DNA of 64,000 bases from Marinobacter sp. LQ44 (GTDB lineage: Bacteria; Pseudomonadota; Gammaproteobacteria; Pseudomonadales; Oleiphilaceae), in contig NZ_CP014754.1 in the NCBI RefSeq assembly GCF_001447155.2, forward strand, positions 248,001 to 312,000, written 5' to 3'. A model generated the notes under the pieces. It saw nothing but the letters and a program-made list of their open reading frames with translations. It was not told the DNA's origin and did not search any database. The position numbers and the translations under genes are program-made. Positions 49,081 to 57,400 of this stretch are shown here, piece after piece (the stretch's first letter is position 1; every line of letters begins with the position of its first letter).

Positions 49081-49611
49081 CTAGCCGATTCCGCGGCGAC
49101 GGCTGCCTGGCTGATGTCGTATTTCGGCCCAGATAAAGAGGGCAGCACCGAGGACGATCCATACGTCCGCCAGGTTGAACGATGGCCAGTGCCACTGGGC
49201 ATAATGAAAATCGAGAAGATCCTCGACGTAGCCCAAGCGTAAGCGATCTGCGACATTGCCCAACGCACCGCCGAGGATAGCGCTGAGTGCGAGCCGATAA
49301 CTCAGTACGCTCGGTGAACGCCAAAGCCAGTACACCAGTAACGTCGAGATAACCAAGGCCAGCCCGATGAAAAGCGGCTACTGCCAACCGCCGGCATCCG
49401 CTAGAAAGCTGAACGCCGCCCCCGTATTGTGGCGGTGGACCCAATTGAAGAAGGGCGTGACCGATACACTTTCTCCATACATAAGCATGGTACTGGCAAG
49501 GTACTTGCTAGCCTGATCCGCCAGCAGTAACAGGAGCGAGAGCCACAGCCAGCGCATCGTTTTTCTCGGCTCGTGGGCTTTCTCTGCGAGCCAATTGCCA
49601 TAAGTAGACAA
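49081..49611 (-). pseudogene. lspA: Second lipoprotein signal peptidase, interrupted by an in-frame TAG
   Basis: The frame 49611-49081 encodes a whole LspA: FFNWVHRHNTGAAFSFLADA, GGALGNVADRLRLGYVEDLL and WPSFNLADVWIVLG with both catalytic Asp. Codon 78 is TAG (49380-49378), where the text reads GGWQ-stop-PLFIGLALVIS. Nothing else is shifted. It is a recent nonsense pseudogene, unless the stop is read through or reflects a sequencing error. Confidence 0.85.
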
Positions 49612-49663
49612 ATTCCTTCCTCCTCACCCAATTGAAAATCTGCTCGCTATAGAGTGGCGGGCG

Positions 49664-51157
49664 TCATGTACCCAGCCGATGATACTGGCGAATTCGAAGA
49701 AGCAGGAGCAAGCCGAGTCCGAGTGCGATCACACCAAGGACAGGCCAATCCCTCCAGCGCACATAAGGGGTCGCACCAGTTCGCGGTGTCACCTCGACGC
49801 TGAGGCTGGCTACGCGGAACTGAGGAGCGCGCTTGAGGATCTTTCCCTCGTAGCTGACAGCTGCTGTGATACCCGTGTTCGTGGCTCGCAGTAGGTCACG
49901 TCCGGTTTCGATGGCACGCATGCGGGCCATCTGGAAGTGCTGGAGAGGGCCGAGCGAGCTGCCGAACCAGGCATCATTACTGACATTCACCAGCACCTGC
50001 GCTTCGGGCAGAAGTTCCGTGACTTCAGCACCAAAGACCGCCTCGTAGCAGATGAGTGCCCCTACGGGCACCCCTGCTGCATTCAGGACGTGCGCGTCCC
50101 GTCCCGGTGTAAAATCGGACATGGGCGCCCCGAGCACGTCGAGGGCCGAACCCAAAAACTCCCGAAACGGAACATATTCACCGAAGGGCACCAGGTGGCG
50201 TTTGTAGTAGAAGCCTGAGGGATCGGAGAGGCTTACCACTGCATTATAGGCGCGGCCATCCGCCTCGCGTACCGGGACGCCAATCATTAACAAGGTGCCT
50301 GCCTGATCGGCTAACGCCTCAAGCTCAGCAAGATATTCTTTGGCCTGGTCATGCCACATCGGGATTGCCGCTTCTGGCCAGATCACGATGTCGGCCCCGA
50401 GATGCTGCTTCGTAAGCGCCTGATAGCGCTCAATTGTGATTTCCCGGTAATCCGGGTCCCATTTCTTGTCTTGCGCGATGTTTCCTTGCAAGAGGGCGAC
50501 ATCGATAGGGTCAGCGGCTGGCTGCGTCCACTCGCGGTCCAGGAGCTGCAAGCCAGCGAGAGTAACGATTAACACGGCACCGGCTACCGCTGCACGGCGC
50601 AGGCTTGGGCCTAAGATAACCCACGCAAGACCGCCGGCGAACAGTGCCACCAGAAAACTCACGCCAAGCACACCAAAGACAGGAGCGATAGTGGCGAGTG
50701 TGGTGTCGGTCTGGCTGTAGCCGATAAAGAGCCAGGGAAAGCCGGTCAAGAACCAGGTGCGCATCCATTCACTCAACACCCATGCCGCCGGTAGTCCTAG
50801 CCAGAGCGCCATCGCATCCATCTCAGGTCTCAGGCGGCGCACGAGATAGGCGACGCCCCATGGGAAGAGGGCGAGCAGCGAGACAAAGGCCGCTGTGGCT
50901 AACCCCGCCACCACAGGGCCATTGCCGTACTGGCTGATGCTGATGAAGACCCAGGAGACACCTACGCCGAAGTAACCAAGGCCAAAGAGGTAGGCCGACC
51001 ATAGCACCTGACGCTTTGAAGATTGCGCGGTCAGGGCAAAAAATGCAGCCAGAGCGATCATTGCAAGCCATGCCCAGCCCACAGGGGCAAAGGCAAGCGG
51101 CATGGCGCCTCCGGCAAGTAGAGCTATCCCCCTTGTTAGAAGCTCCTTGTGGCGCAT
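49664..51157 (-). CDS. lnt: Apolipoprotein N-acyltransferase
   Basis: About 497 residues from the ATG at 51157 (MRHKELLTRGIALLAGG); a TTG at 51217 extends the frame further. N-terminal membrane bundle, then a periplasmic nitrilase-fold domain with catalytic Glu in IVIWPEAAIPMW, Lys in FYYKRHLVPFGEYVPFREF and Cys in GALICYEAVFGAE. It adds the third acyl chain to lipoproteins. It lies directly downstream of the second copy of the CDF promoter, in place of the CDF gene, and upstream of the broken lspA. Confidence 0.92.
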   Translation of the reverse strand: MRHKELLTRGIALLAGGAMPLAFAPVGWAWLAMIALAAFFALTAQSSKRQVLWSAYLFGLGYFGVGVSWVFISISQYGNGPVVAGLATAAFVSLLALFPWGVAYLVRRLRPEMDAMALWLGLPAAWVLSEWMRTWFLTGFPWLFIGYSQTDTTLATIAPVFGVLGVSFLVALFAGGLAWVILGPSLRRAAVAGAVLIVTLAGLQLLDREWTQPAADPIDVALLQGNIAQDKKWDPDYREITIERYQALTKQHLGADIVIWPEAAIPMWHDQAKEYLAELEALADQAGTLLMIGVPVREADGRAYNAVVSLSDPSGFYYKRHLVPFGEYVPFREFLGSALDVLGAPMSDFTPGRDAHVLNAAGVPVGALICYEAVFGAEVTELLPEAQVLVNVSNDAWFGSSLGPLQHFQMARMRAIETGRDLLRATNTGITAAVSYEGKILKRAPQFRVASLSVEVTPRTGATPYVRWRDWPVLGVIALGLGLLLLLRIRQYHRLGT

Positions 51158-51245
51158 GCCCGTGGAGGGTAGCGCGTACTTATCACCCAATGCTCTCGCC
51201 TCCGAAGCCAGTATCAACCCTGTGGCTCATGCTTTTTTGCTCCGC

Positions 51246-51290
51246 TCAATTCAGTCCGCAGCCACAGGCGTCTTCACAGGATTTACTCAT
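51246..51290 (-). pseudogene. 14-codon stub of the CDF exporter gene
   Basis: The first 11 codons (MSKSCEDACGC) equal those of the 45,795 gene. The repeat then ends and the frame closes after three more codons (GLN, TGA). It marks where recombination cut the duplicated CDF gene, leaving its promoter facing lnt. Confidence 0.8.
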
Positions 51291-51323
51291 GATACGGCTC
51301 CACTTGAGTATTGTCGGATTATG

Positions 51324-51354
51324 ATTTAAAACCATATAGCCACTATAAGGTCAA
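51324..51354 (-). promoter_or_regulatory. CadR/PbrR-type promoter, duplicated copy now facing lnt
   Basis: It has the same -35 TTGACC (51354-51349), 19-bp spacer and dyad as at 46725-46755. Leftward transcription runs through the 14-codon stub into lnt and the broken lspA. Confidence 0.7.
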
Positions 51355-51387
51355 TAAAGCAGATACCATCTGTTGAGGAGAAACCCG

Positions 51388-51789
51388 ATGCGCATTGGTC
51401 AGTTGGCACGGTCCGTAGGGGTCGACACCCAGACCATCCGTTTCTATGAGCGAGAGGGCTTGTTACCGCCGCCGGATCGTCAGGACAACGGCTATCGTAT
51501 TTACACTGAACGGCATGTTGAGCGACTGGCCTTCATCCGGCGCTGCAGAATACTCGAGCTGTCACTCGCTGAAATTCACGAGTTACAGCGTTATCAGGGC
51601 GCGCCCCATCAGCCTTGCAGGGCCATCAACACCTTGCTTGATGATCACATCGCTCAAGTACGGTCTCAGATAACCGATCTGCAGGTACTGGAGAAACAAC
51701 TTGTGTCGCTGCGAGCGAGTTGTAACGATGATCGGGAAATTGAGGCCTGCGGGGTTCTCGAAGGGCTCAGCGAAGGAAGCATGCAGTAG
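51388..51789 (+). CDS. CadR/PbrR-type MerR regulator, copy B
   Basis: 133 residues, amino-acid identical to copy A at 46789, with the same GAGGAG ribosome-binding site and Cys77/Cys112/Cys121. The nine nucleotide differences in the coding region are all silent, which suggests both genes have been kept functional. It converges on the tlpA-like gene. Confidence 0.9.
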   Translation: MRIGQLARSVGVDTQTIRFYEREGLLPPPDRQDNGYRIYTERHVERLAFIRRCRILELSLAEIHELQRYQGAPHQPCRAINTLLDDHIAQVRSQITDLQVLEKQLVSLRASCNDDREIEACGVLEGLSEGSMQ

Positions 51790-51835
51790 TAGCTTGAAGC
51801 ATTACGCACCTGCCTTTTCAATTGCGTAAATCCAG

Positions 51836-52411
51836 TCAGTCCGGAACCCCTTCAATGGTGCGGGTCATCAAATCCACCATGGCCGGGCTGTCCCATTCCG
51901 CGGCACCGACCAGGCGGCCAATTTCGCGACCGTCATGATCAAGCAGCAGCGTTGTAGGAACACCTTCTATGCCCAGTGTTGAGGTCGCCAGTGTGGACGG
52001 ATCAATATACTGGCGAAGATGCTGAATGCTTGTTTCCCGGTAGAATTTTTCAACAACGCTGATGCCTACGTGGTCAACGGACAGCGCGACCACTTCAAAT
52101 TGCTCGCCGCCCAGTTGAGCCTGGAGTGAGTCAAGCGTCGGCATTTCCTCACGGCAGGGTGCGCACCAGGTCGCCCAGATATTGAGCAAAATCGCCTTAC
52201 CCTTAAAGTCAGCCAGTGTCAGCGGCCTGCCGTCTTCGTCTTCAAAAGCCAGCTCGGGCAGAGTGCGAGGGGACTCCCAGATCAGGAAACCCTGGGGCCC
52301 CACCGACTTCGGAACCTTCCCTGCAGCCATAACTTGAGCGGCTATGGAAATAGCAAGCGCGAAAAGGACTACGGCGATTCCCCGGGCGGCAGATATGCGC
52401 TGGTGACTCAT
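51836..52411 (-). CDS. TlpA-like periplasmic thiol-disulfide oxidoreductase
   Basis: 191 residues. Signal peptide (GIAVVLFALAISIAAQVMAA), then a thioredoxin fold with active site IWATWCAPCREEMPTL and cis-Pro loop GIEGVPTTLLLD. It reduces periplasmic disulfides, in related proteins during copper-centre or cytochrome assembly. It is last of the leftward unit dsbC-dsbD-dsbD(alpha)-sco-tlpA. Confidence 0.9.
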   Translation of the reverse strand: MSHQRISAARGIAVVLFALAISIAAQVMAAGKVPKSVGPQGFLIWESPRTLPELAFEDEDGRPLTLADFKGKAILLNIWATWCAPCREEMPTLDSLQAQLGGEQFEVVALSVDHVGISVVEKFYRETSIQHLRQYIDPSTLATSTLGIEGVPTTLLLDHDGREIGRLVGAAEWDSPAMVDLMTRTIEGVPD

Positions 52412-52467
52412 TGGACATTACTCCTGATTACAGTGGTCGGTTTGTTGCCGGCATGGTGCCCCACGCG

Positions 52468-53163
52468 TTACTCACTCTGTAACAGCTCTTCAATTCGCCC
52501 GTGCAGTCGGCCCCAGAACCCATCATCGGCTGCCGCGTTGGGGCCTTTGGCAATGGCCGTCAGGTAGGTCACCAGGTGTTCAGGCTTGAATTTCAATCCA
52601 TGGAACCGGGCCCGCATCTGCCCTTCCGGGTCAATCACGTGGGTTACCACACCATGGACCTGTACACCCTCACCCGTATCCCTGAACTGAACGCCGTAGG
52701 CTTTAGCAAGTTCTGGTGTCAGTTCAGGTGGTTCCATCCTGGCTCGGTAGAGGAATTGCCAGTTGCGGGGATTCAGATCGAAATTCTCGCCGTAGGCACG
52801 CATGTTTCTCCGGGTGCCTGCAACATCTTCCCGGTCCGTGGCAATGGTGATGAACACCACCTCTTCACTCAGCCCTTCTTCTTCAACCCCGGTTTGCAAC
52901 TGCCGGATCAGGTTCATATGCAAAGGGCAGGCCTCGGTACAGCGCGTGTAGAGAAAGTTAAGCACAACGGTTTTGCCGTTTAAGTCGGCAAGGGCAAGGG
53001 TATTGCCATCAACGCCTGTAAGATCAAATTCAGGGGCCGGCTGATCCACAAACTGGGCATACCGCTCTTTCTCGTTCAACGAGGCCTCCACATCTTCCAT
53101 GGAATGGGCCATGGCATTGGTGCTGACCTGGGCAACCATGGCAATCAGCAATTCTGAATACAC
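52468..53163 (-). CDS. SCO1/SenC-family copper chaperone-like protein
   Basis: 231 residues from a GTG at 53163. The SCO motif is VLNFLYTRCTEACPLHMNLI (CxxxC), with the copper His in GVVTHVIDPEG. Sco proteins deliver copper or reduce Cys for CuA of cytochrome oxidase. The signal peptide is weak and begins abruptly; an ATG 8 bp upstream in another frame (MTVNSVFRIA) suggests the true N-terminus may be frameshifted. The C-terminal ~30 residues (GRLHGRIEELLQ) are extra to the family. Confidence 0.85.
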   Translation of the reverse strand: MYSELLIAMVAQVSTNAMAHSMEDVEASLNEKERYAQFVDQPAPEFDLTGVDGNTLALADLNGKTVVLNFLYTRCTEACPLHMNLIRQLQTGVEEEGLSEEVVFITIATDREDVAGTRRNMRAYGENFDLNPRNWQFLYRARMEPPELTPELAKAYGVQFRDTGEGVQVHGVVTHVIDPEGQMRARFHGLKFKPEHLVTYLTAIAKGPNAAADDGFWGRLHGRIEELLQSE

Positions 53164-53212
53164 TGTTCACAGTCATTCTCCATTTGAGTTGTTTTCCGAA
53201 GGGAGTCCCGGT

Positions 53213-53803
53213 TTATTGTGGCTTGATATCGTCCAGATTCAGCGCAACGGGCAGGTCAGCTGGTGCCAGGCAAACGCCCTCGTCACTGCAGGCCTGTACC
53301 CGTACCGTCATGTCTAGCTTGCCTGCCTCTTTCAGCGCGGCGGTCTGTTTTTCATCTGGCAGCAGCCGGATGCTCGCACCGTCGTCGTACACCTCCAGGG
53401 CGGTGTCACCCAGCACAATGTCACTGACCCGGCCGCGCGGGTACTCCGTCGGAATATCGAGCGACTGGCCGCCAGCCGAAGACTTGGCGACGGTGGGGAT
53501 CAGAAACTCCATGGAGGCTGGATTCGCATTCACGTGCCAGCCCGGTTCAATGTCCAGTGTCAGAACGATTTCACCGGTCTCCCCTATCAGGGCTTTGCCG
53601 CCTTCCGCAAGATTGAGGCGGACCTTATCGGAAGAATCTGCCAACCCCGTGCGGGCAACTGGCGCCTGGGGGTCGGAACTGGCTTGTTCAGGCTGGGCTG
53701 AGCCAGGGGCCTTTCCGGAATTGGTACCGATCAACATGAACGCCGCGATCGCGATCAGAAAAACCGCTATGCCGGTCAGCAATACTTTGGCTTGGGTTGT
53801 CAT
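53213..53803 (-). CDS. DsbD alpha-domain protein encoded as a separate gene
   Basis: 196 residues. An N-terminal membrane anchor (VLLTGIAVFLIAIAAFMLIG), then the DsbD N-terminal fold: GWHVNANPASMEFLIPT and the Cys pair in VQACSDEGVCLAPADLPVAL. In E. coli this domain is the first part of one DsbD polypeptide that hands electrons to DsbC and CcmG. Here it is split from the membrane and thioredoxin parts encoded 16 bp upstream. Confidence 0.85.
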   Translation of the reverse strand: MTTQAKVLLTGIAVFLIAIAAFMLIGTNSGKAPGSAQPEQASSDPQAPVARTGLADSSDKVRLNLAEGGKALIGETGEIVLTLDIEPGWHVNANPASMEFLIPTVAKSSAGGQSLDIPTEYPRGRVSDIVLGDTALEVYDDGASIRLLPDEKQTAALKEAGKLDMTVRVQACSDEGVCLAPADLPVALNLDDIKPQ

Positions 53804-53819
53804 GGTTCATCTCCAGTAT

Positions 53820-55010
53820 CTAGGGTTGTGAATTCTCGGTGCGGTTGATCGCCTCGACCAGGCTGTCGGTATCAAAGAGCCCAGTGAAACGGGCGACAAC
53901 GGTGCCGTCAGCGTCAAAAATCGCCGCAAAAGGCAAAGCTTGCCCACCCGTCGCGGTTAACAATGCGTCTTTTTCGGGATCGCTTGCTGTCACATCCACC
54001 TGAATCGGCACCATGCCGGCCCGCGCTACGGCTTCAGCCACAGCGGGCTCTTTATACACGGTGCGCTCCAGGACCTTGCAGTTGATGCACCAATCGGCAG
54101 TGAACTCCAGCAAATACGGCGTGCCACGGGCTTTTGTGTCCGCCAGGAGTTCTGCGGAGTAGGGCTGCCAGACAAGTTCGTCTTCGCCGCTGCCCAACGG
54201 AGATGCGAATACCACTGTCACCGCAAGGGCAAGGCCTGTCGCCGTTGCAGTGATCACGCGAACGGCACCGCTCCCCTGAACGAAACGACGGAGACCCCAG
54301 ACCAGCACCAGCGCCAGCCAGGCCCACCACAGCCAGGGGTATACCGCTTTGGGCACCAGGCTCGCGCTGAAAAAGACGGCGGCGGCCAGCAATATCAGCG
54401 CGAGCACTTCACGAATGGCCAGGGTCCAGGGGCCCGCCTTGGGCAACCGGCTCAGCCACTCGGGCCTGAGCATCAGTACCGCGTAGGGCAACGACAGCCC
54501 CAGCCCGATACTGCCGAATATCCCCATGATGACCGGTGTCGGCTGGGTAACGGCAAAGGCCAGAACGCCACCGAGGAATGGTCCTGCGCAGGGCGCGGCC
54601 AGAATCGCACTCAACAGCCCGGATACATAGGCTTCAAAGTAACGCCGGCCATGCGCCGAGGCGGCGAATGTCGGGACGGGGATGGGCAGATCGAGCCAGG
54701 TAATCACCGCAAACCCGACCATTAACGCAACCAGGACGGCCACGAATAGCGTTGACTGGAACAATGTGCCCCAGTTCCACTGCAGCAGTGCGGTCAGGCC
54801 GCCCAGCGTCAGGAAAAAGGTGAGTGTTCCGGCCGTGAATGCCAACGCGGCCAGCACCCGATGGGACCTCTGGCCGCCCGCCTCCCGCAGGATGGTCCGG
54901 ACCTTGATGGGGATCGCGGGCAGCACGCAGGGCGTCAGGTTCAGCAGTAGACCTGCCATAACCGCCATCATGATCTGGCCGGCAATGAGTAATGAGGGCA
55001 GCTGATCCAT
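53820..55010 (-). CDS. dsbD: DsbD beta-gamma: transmembrane reductase with C-terminal thioredoxin domain
   Basis: 396 residues. Membrane part with redox Cys in LLNLTPCVLPAIPIKV and LAAPCAGPFLGGVLAF, eight or so helices, then a thioredoxin-like gamma domain with FTADWCINCKVLERTV. It carries reducing power from cytosolic thioredoxin to the periplasm. The ATG overlaps the dsbC stop by one base (TAATG). It would feed the DsbC, CcmG and TlpA proteins of the same island. Confidence 0.92.
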   Translation of the reverse strand: MDQLPSLLIAGQIMMAVMAGLLLNLTPCVLPAIPIKVRTILREAGGQRSHRVLAALAFTAGTLTFFLTLGGLTALLQWNWGTLFQSTLFVAVLVALMVGFAVITWLDLPIPVPTFAASAHGRRYFEAYVSGLLSAILAAPCAGPFLGGVLAFAVTQPTPVIMGIFGSIGLGLSLPYAVLMLRPEWLSRLPKAGPWTLAIREVLALILLAAAVFFSASLVPKAVYPWLWWAWLALVLVWGLRRFVQGSGAVRVITATATGLALAVTVVFASPLGSGEDELVWQPYSAELLADTKARGTPYLLEFTADWCINCKVLERTVYKEPAVAEAVARAGMVPIQVDVTASDPEKDALLTATGGQALPFAAIFDADGTVVARFTGLFDTDSLVEAINRTENSQP

Positions 55011-55795
55011 TACTCAGTGACTCCCAGCATCCTGCCGAGCGCTTCCTGGCTGGGCACACCAGTCTGGCCCCGCCATTGTCCGCTCGTGTCCTTGAACAGC
55101 AGCCCGGGCGTCCCGCTGAAACCCGCCTCGGCCATCCACTGACCGTGTTGTTCGAGGGCCTGTTGAAGGTCGGCCGGGATCGGAGTGAGTTCAGAAATGC
55201 CGCGGCCGTCACCGCTTTTTCCGAAGTTTTCCTCAAACACCTGGAGCGCCGCGGCTCGATCCTCTGCGTTCATGATTGCTGCAGAAAGCCCCAGGCTGGA
55301 CGGTTTGAGAAACCCAACCATGACCCAGTGCAACCTGACTTTCCCCTCCGCAACCCAATCCCTGGTTTGCTGCCAGAATTTGTGGCAAAAAATGCAGTTG
55401 GGATCCGCGAAGATATAGACCTCAGGGGCATCTTTACCGCCCTCGCTCACCAGATGGGGGTCCCGGGAGAGCTGCTCGGCAACCGACGCATACGTCGGCT
55501 TCGGTATATAACGAGCGGAATATTCGCTGGTCAGATCGTTGCCATCACTCTCCAGAAGTGCGCCGGAAAAAGTGAGGTCACCGAGACCATAGAGGATTCC
55601 GGTTTTCCCGTCGCCGGTCTTTACAACATAGCCGGTCACGCCCTCGGCTGGCGTGGAGAAGCGTTCAGTCACCGTAAAACCGATTCTCTCCTGCAGTGCC
55701 TTGATTCCCGGGTCCATTGGTGGTGACGCCGAGGCCAAGGCAGCGAATAAACTCAAAAAAAGTGCCATCGAAAGCTTATGGCAGAGCACGGTCAT
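55010..55795 (-). CDS. DsbC/DsbG-like thiol:disulfide isomerase
   Basis: About 261 residues from the ATG at 55795; a GTG at 55831 and an ATG at 55828 are alternatives. Signal peptide (MALFLSLFAALASASPP), an N-terminal dimerisation region (VTERFSTPAEGVTGYVV), then the thioredoxin fold with active site IFADPNCIFCHKFWQQ and cis-Pro region GFSGTPGLLFKDTSGQ. It corrects wrong disulfides in the periplasm, which metals such as Cu promote. It is first gene of the five-gene unit. Confidence 0.88.
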   Translation of the reverse strand: MTVLCHKLSMALFLSLFAALASASPPMDPGIKALQERIGFTVTERFSTPAEGVTGYVVKTGDGKTGILYGLGDLTFSGALLESDGNDLTSEYSARYIPKPTYASVAEQLSRDPHLVSEGGKDAPEVYIFADPNCIFCHKFWQQTRDWVAEGKVRLHWVMVGFLKPSSLGLSAAIMNAEDRAAALQVFEENFGKSGDGRGISELTPIPADLQQALEQHGQWMAEAGFSGTPGLLFKDTSGQWRGQTGVPSQEALGRMLGVTE

Positions 55796-55972
55796 GCCGC
55801 GCACCGGGTATTCCAGATAGAATGACATCACAGATACGTTCCCGTTTTCATGTATTCATCAGTCGATAAAATCACCAGCAAAGCTGCCTACGTGGTGGTC
55901 TACCGCGCAAGGCCAAACGACAGGCACTCGAAGCGAAAGCCTCTGGTAATCAAAGGTTCAGGAGACTGTTGA

Positions 55973-56287
55973 TTACTTGGGAGGAAAAGGGTCTGGGCCA
56001 GAAAGTACACGGCCGGAATGAGAAGAATAGCCTTTCGGGCAGGGGGAAGATAACAGCACTACCGAGTCTCTAATTGCAGATTTCCCGACACGGGACGTTG
56101 AACACGGGCTACTGCAGCTGCCCTCGGCATTGAGCCCGGCGCAGTCATGCATCACCTGGGTGTCTGGCAACATGACACAAGCCTCGGCCATGGGTTCCGC
56201 TTCAAAAGAGGTCGCGGCAACTCCCTGTGCAACGGGGAGAAGAGCCACGAGCAGTAGTACTGCCAGTCCCATAAGCCGTGTGGTCAT
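55973..56287 (-). CDS. Small secreted Cys-containing protein of unknown function
   Basis: 104 residues. A clear signal peptide (LMGLAVLLLVALLPVAQGVAA) is followed by a mature part with five Cys: EACVML, HDCAGL, GSCSSPCSTS and SSPCPKGYS. No domain is recognised. Position between dsbC and merR suggests a periplasmic metal- or thiol-related role (inference). A 140-bp gap separates it from dsbC. The 233 bp on its other side hold nothing recognised. Confidence 0.6.
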   Translation of the reverse strand: MTTRLMGLAVLLLVALLPVAQGVAATSFEAEPMAEACVMLPDTQVMHDCAGLNAEGSCSSPCSTSRVGKSAIRDSVVLLSSPCPKGYSSHSGRVLSGPDPFPPK

Positions 56288-56521
56288 CGCACTGATATCC
56301 TGATTACAGAACAGCTAAAACATCTTCCGCGTGGGAAGATAGTCGCCCACTTTAACCTACATTGGCGGAAGTGCAAACAGACACGCTCCATCACCGTATC
56401 CGCCAATTCGGCTACCAGAGTAAGATGTTGGCGGCGCACATAAGTTCCTCAGAAGCTTGGGTGTGGGGACTATCCGGGGATAAAACATCCGCTCTCCCTC
56501 GAGCCCTCAGTCGAGTGAAAA

Positions 56522-56962
56522 TCATGTTCTTTCACGTTGATCGTTCCCCCCCACTGCCCCCTCATGCAATGATGCAATCAATGGGCAGGTAATATTGTAC
56601 GGATGGGCATGGCACTGCTCAACCATCTCGCCCAGTACCTTCTCGATTCTCCCCAGTTGGTCGATTTTCTCACGCACGTCCCGCAACTTGTGCTCGGCCA
56701 GAGCGCTGGCCTCCTGGCAGTGAGCGCCATCTTCAAGTTGTAGCAGGTCACTGATTTCGACAAGACTGAAGCCCAGCTGCTGAGCCGTTTTCACGAACAT
56801 TAACCGCTCGATATCAGCTGGACCATAGCGCCTAATACCACCTGGAGGACGTTCCGGCTCCGGTACTAGACGTCGCCGCTGGTAATAGCGGATTGTCTCG
56901 ACATGGACGTTGGCAGCCTTAGCCAGGCCACCGATGGTCAATGAATTCGCTTTATCCGGCAT
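56522..56962 (-). CDS. merR: Mercury-responsive regulator MerR
   Basis: 146 residues. Winged helix-turn-helix ([17 protein letters not shown]) and the Hg(II)-binding Cys triad: [38 protein letters not shown]. It represses, then activates on Hg(II), the divergent merTPA promoter. The gene is divergent from merT with the operator between them. Confidence 0.95.
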   Translation of the reverse strand: MPDKANSLTIGGLAKAANVHVETIRYYQRRRLVPEPERPPGGIRRYGPADIERLMFVKTAQQLGFSLVEISDLLQLEDGAHCQEASALAEHKLRDVREKIDQLGRIEKVLGEMVEQCHAHPYNITCPLIASLHEGAVGGNDQRERT

Positions 56963-56967
56963 ACCCC

Positions 56968-56998
56968 TTGACTCCGTAGCTGACTACGGAAGTAATCT
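56968..56998 (+). promoter_or_regulatory. mer operator-promoter
   Basis: -35 TTGACT (56968-56973), 19-bp spacer, -10 TAATCT (56993-56998). A perfect dyad TCCGTAG / CTACGGA (56973-56979, 56984-56990) fills the spacer. This is the classic MerR-activated arrangement, driving merTPA. Confidence 0.93.
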
Positions 56999-57035
56999 TA
57001 TCTCATCGAATGAAACCATGAAAGGTGTCAGCGTT

Positions 57036-57386
57036 ATGCCGAATTCCAAATCGGGGCGTGTCCCCTTGGCTGCGGGAGGTATTGCGGGCCTTTTGGCTTC
57101 GGCCTGCTGTCTCGGACCGCTGGTACTTGTCGCGCTGGGTGTCTCCGGTGCCTGGATGGGCAACCTCACGGCTCTTGAACCTTACCGCCCGATTTTCATC
57201 GGCGTTGCATTGGTGGCCATGTTCTTCGCCTGGCGTCGAATCTTCCGGCCAGTGGAACAGTGTCAACCCGGTGAAGTGTGTGCCGTACCACGGGTGCGAA
57301 CGACTTATAAGGTGATCTTTTGGGCAGTAACGGCACTGATACTGGTCGCCCTGTTGTTTCCCTATGCCCTTCCTCTGTTTTATTGA
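57036..57386 (+). CDS. merT: Mercuric ion transporter MerT
   Basis: 116 residues from the ATG at 57036, with AAAGG 10 nt upstream, the usual MerT length; an ATG at 57018 lacks a ribosome-binding site. Three membrane helices; Hg-binding Cys pair in LLASACCLGPLVLVALG and the cytoplasmic pair in QCQPGEVCAVP. It passes Hg(II) from MerP into the cytosol for MerA. Confidence 0.95.
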   Translation: MPNSKSGRVPLAAGGIAGLLASACCLGPLVLVALGVSGAWMGNLTALEPYRPIFIGVALVAMFFAWRRIFRPVEQCQPGEVCAVPRVRTTYKVIFWAVTALILVALLFPYALPLFY

Positions 57387-57400
57387 AAGGAGATTGTCCC

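Larger units (their letters stand above)
51257..51801 (+). repeat. 545-bp direct repeat, copy B
   Basis: This is the counterpart of 46658-47202 (offset 4,599 bp, no gaps). The 4.05 kb between the copies holds the tlpA remnant, BASS, the ETHE1-like gene, the broken lspA and lnt. Homologous recombination between the copies would delete or circularise them. Confidence 0.93.

Noticed and set aside
46658..51801. Duplicated regulator region as an insertion sequence
   Set aside because: No transposase, terminal inverted repeats or target duplications are seen at the repeat edges; a segmental duplication fits better.
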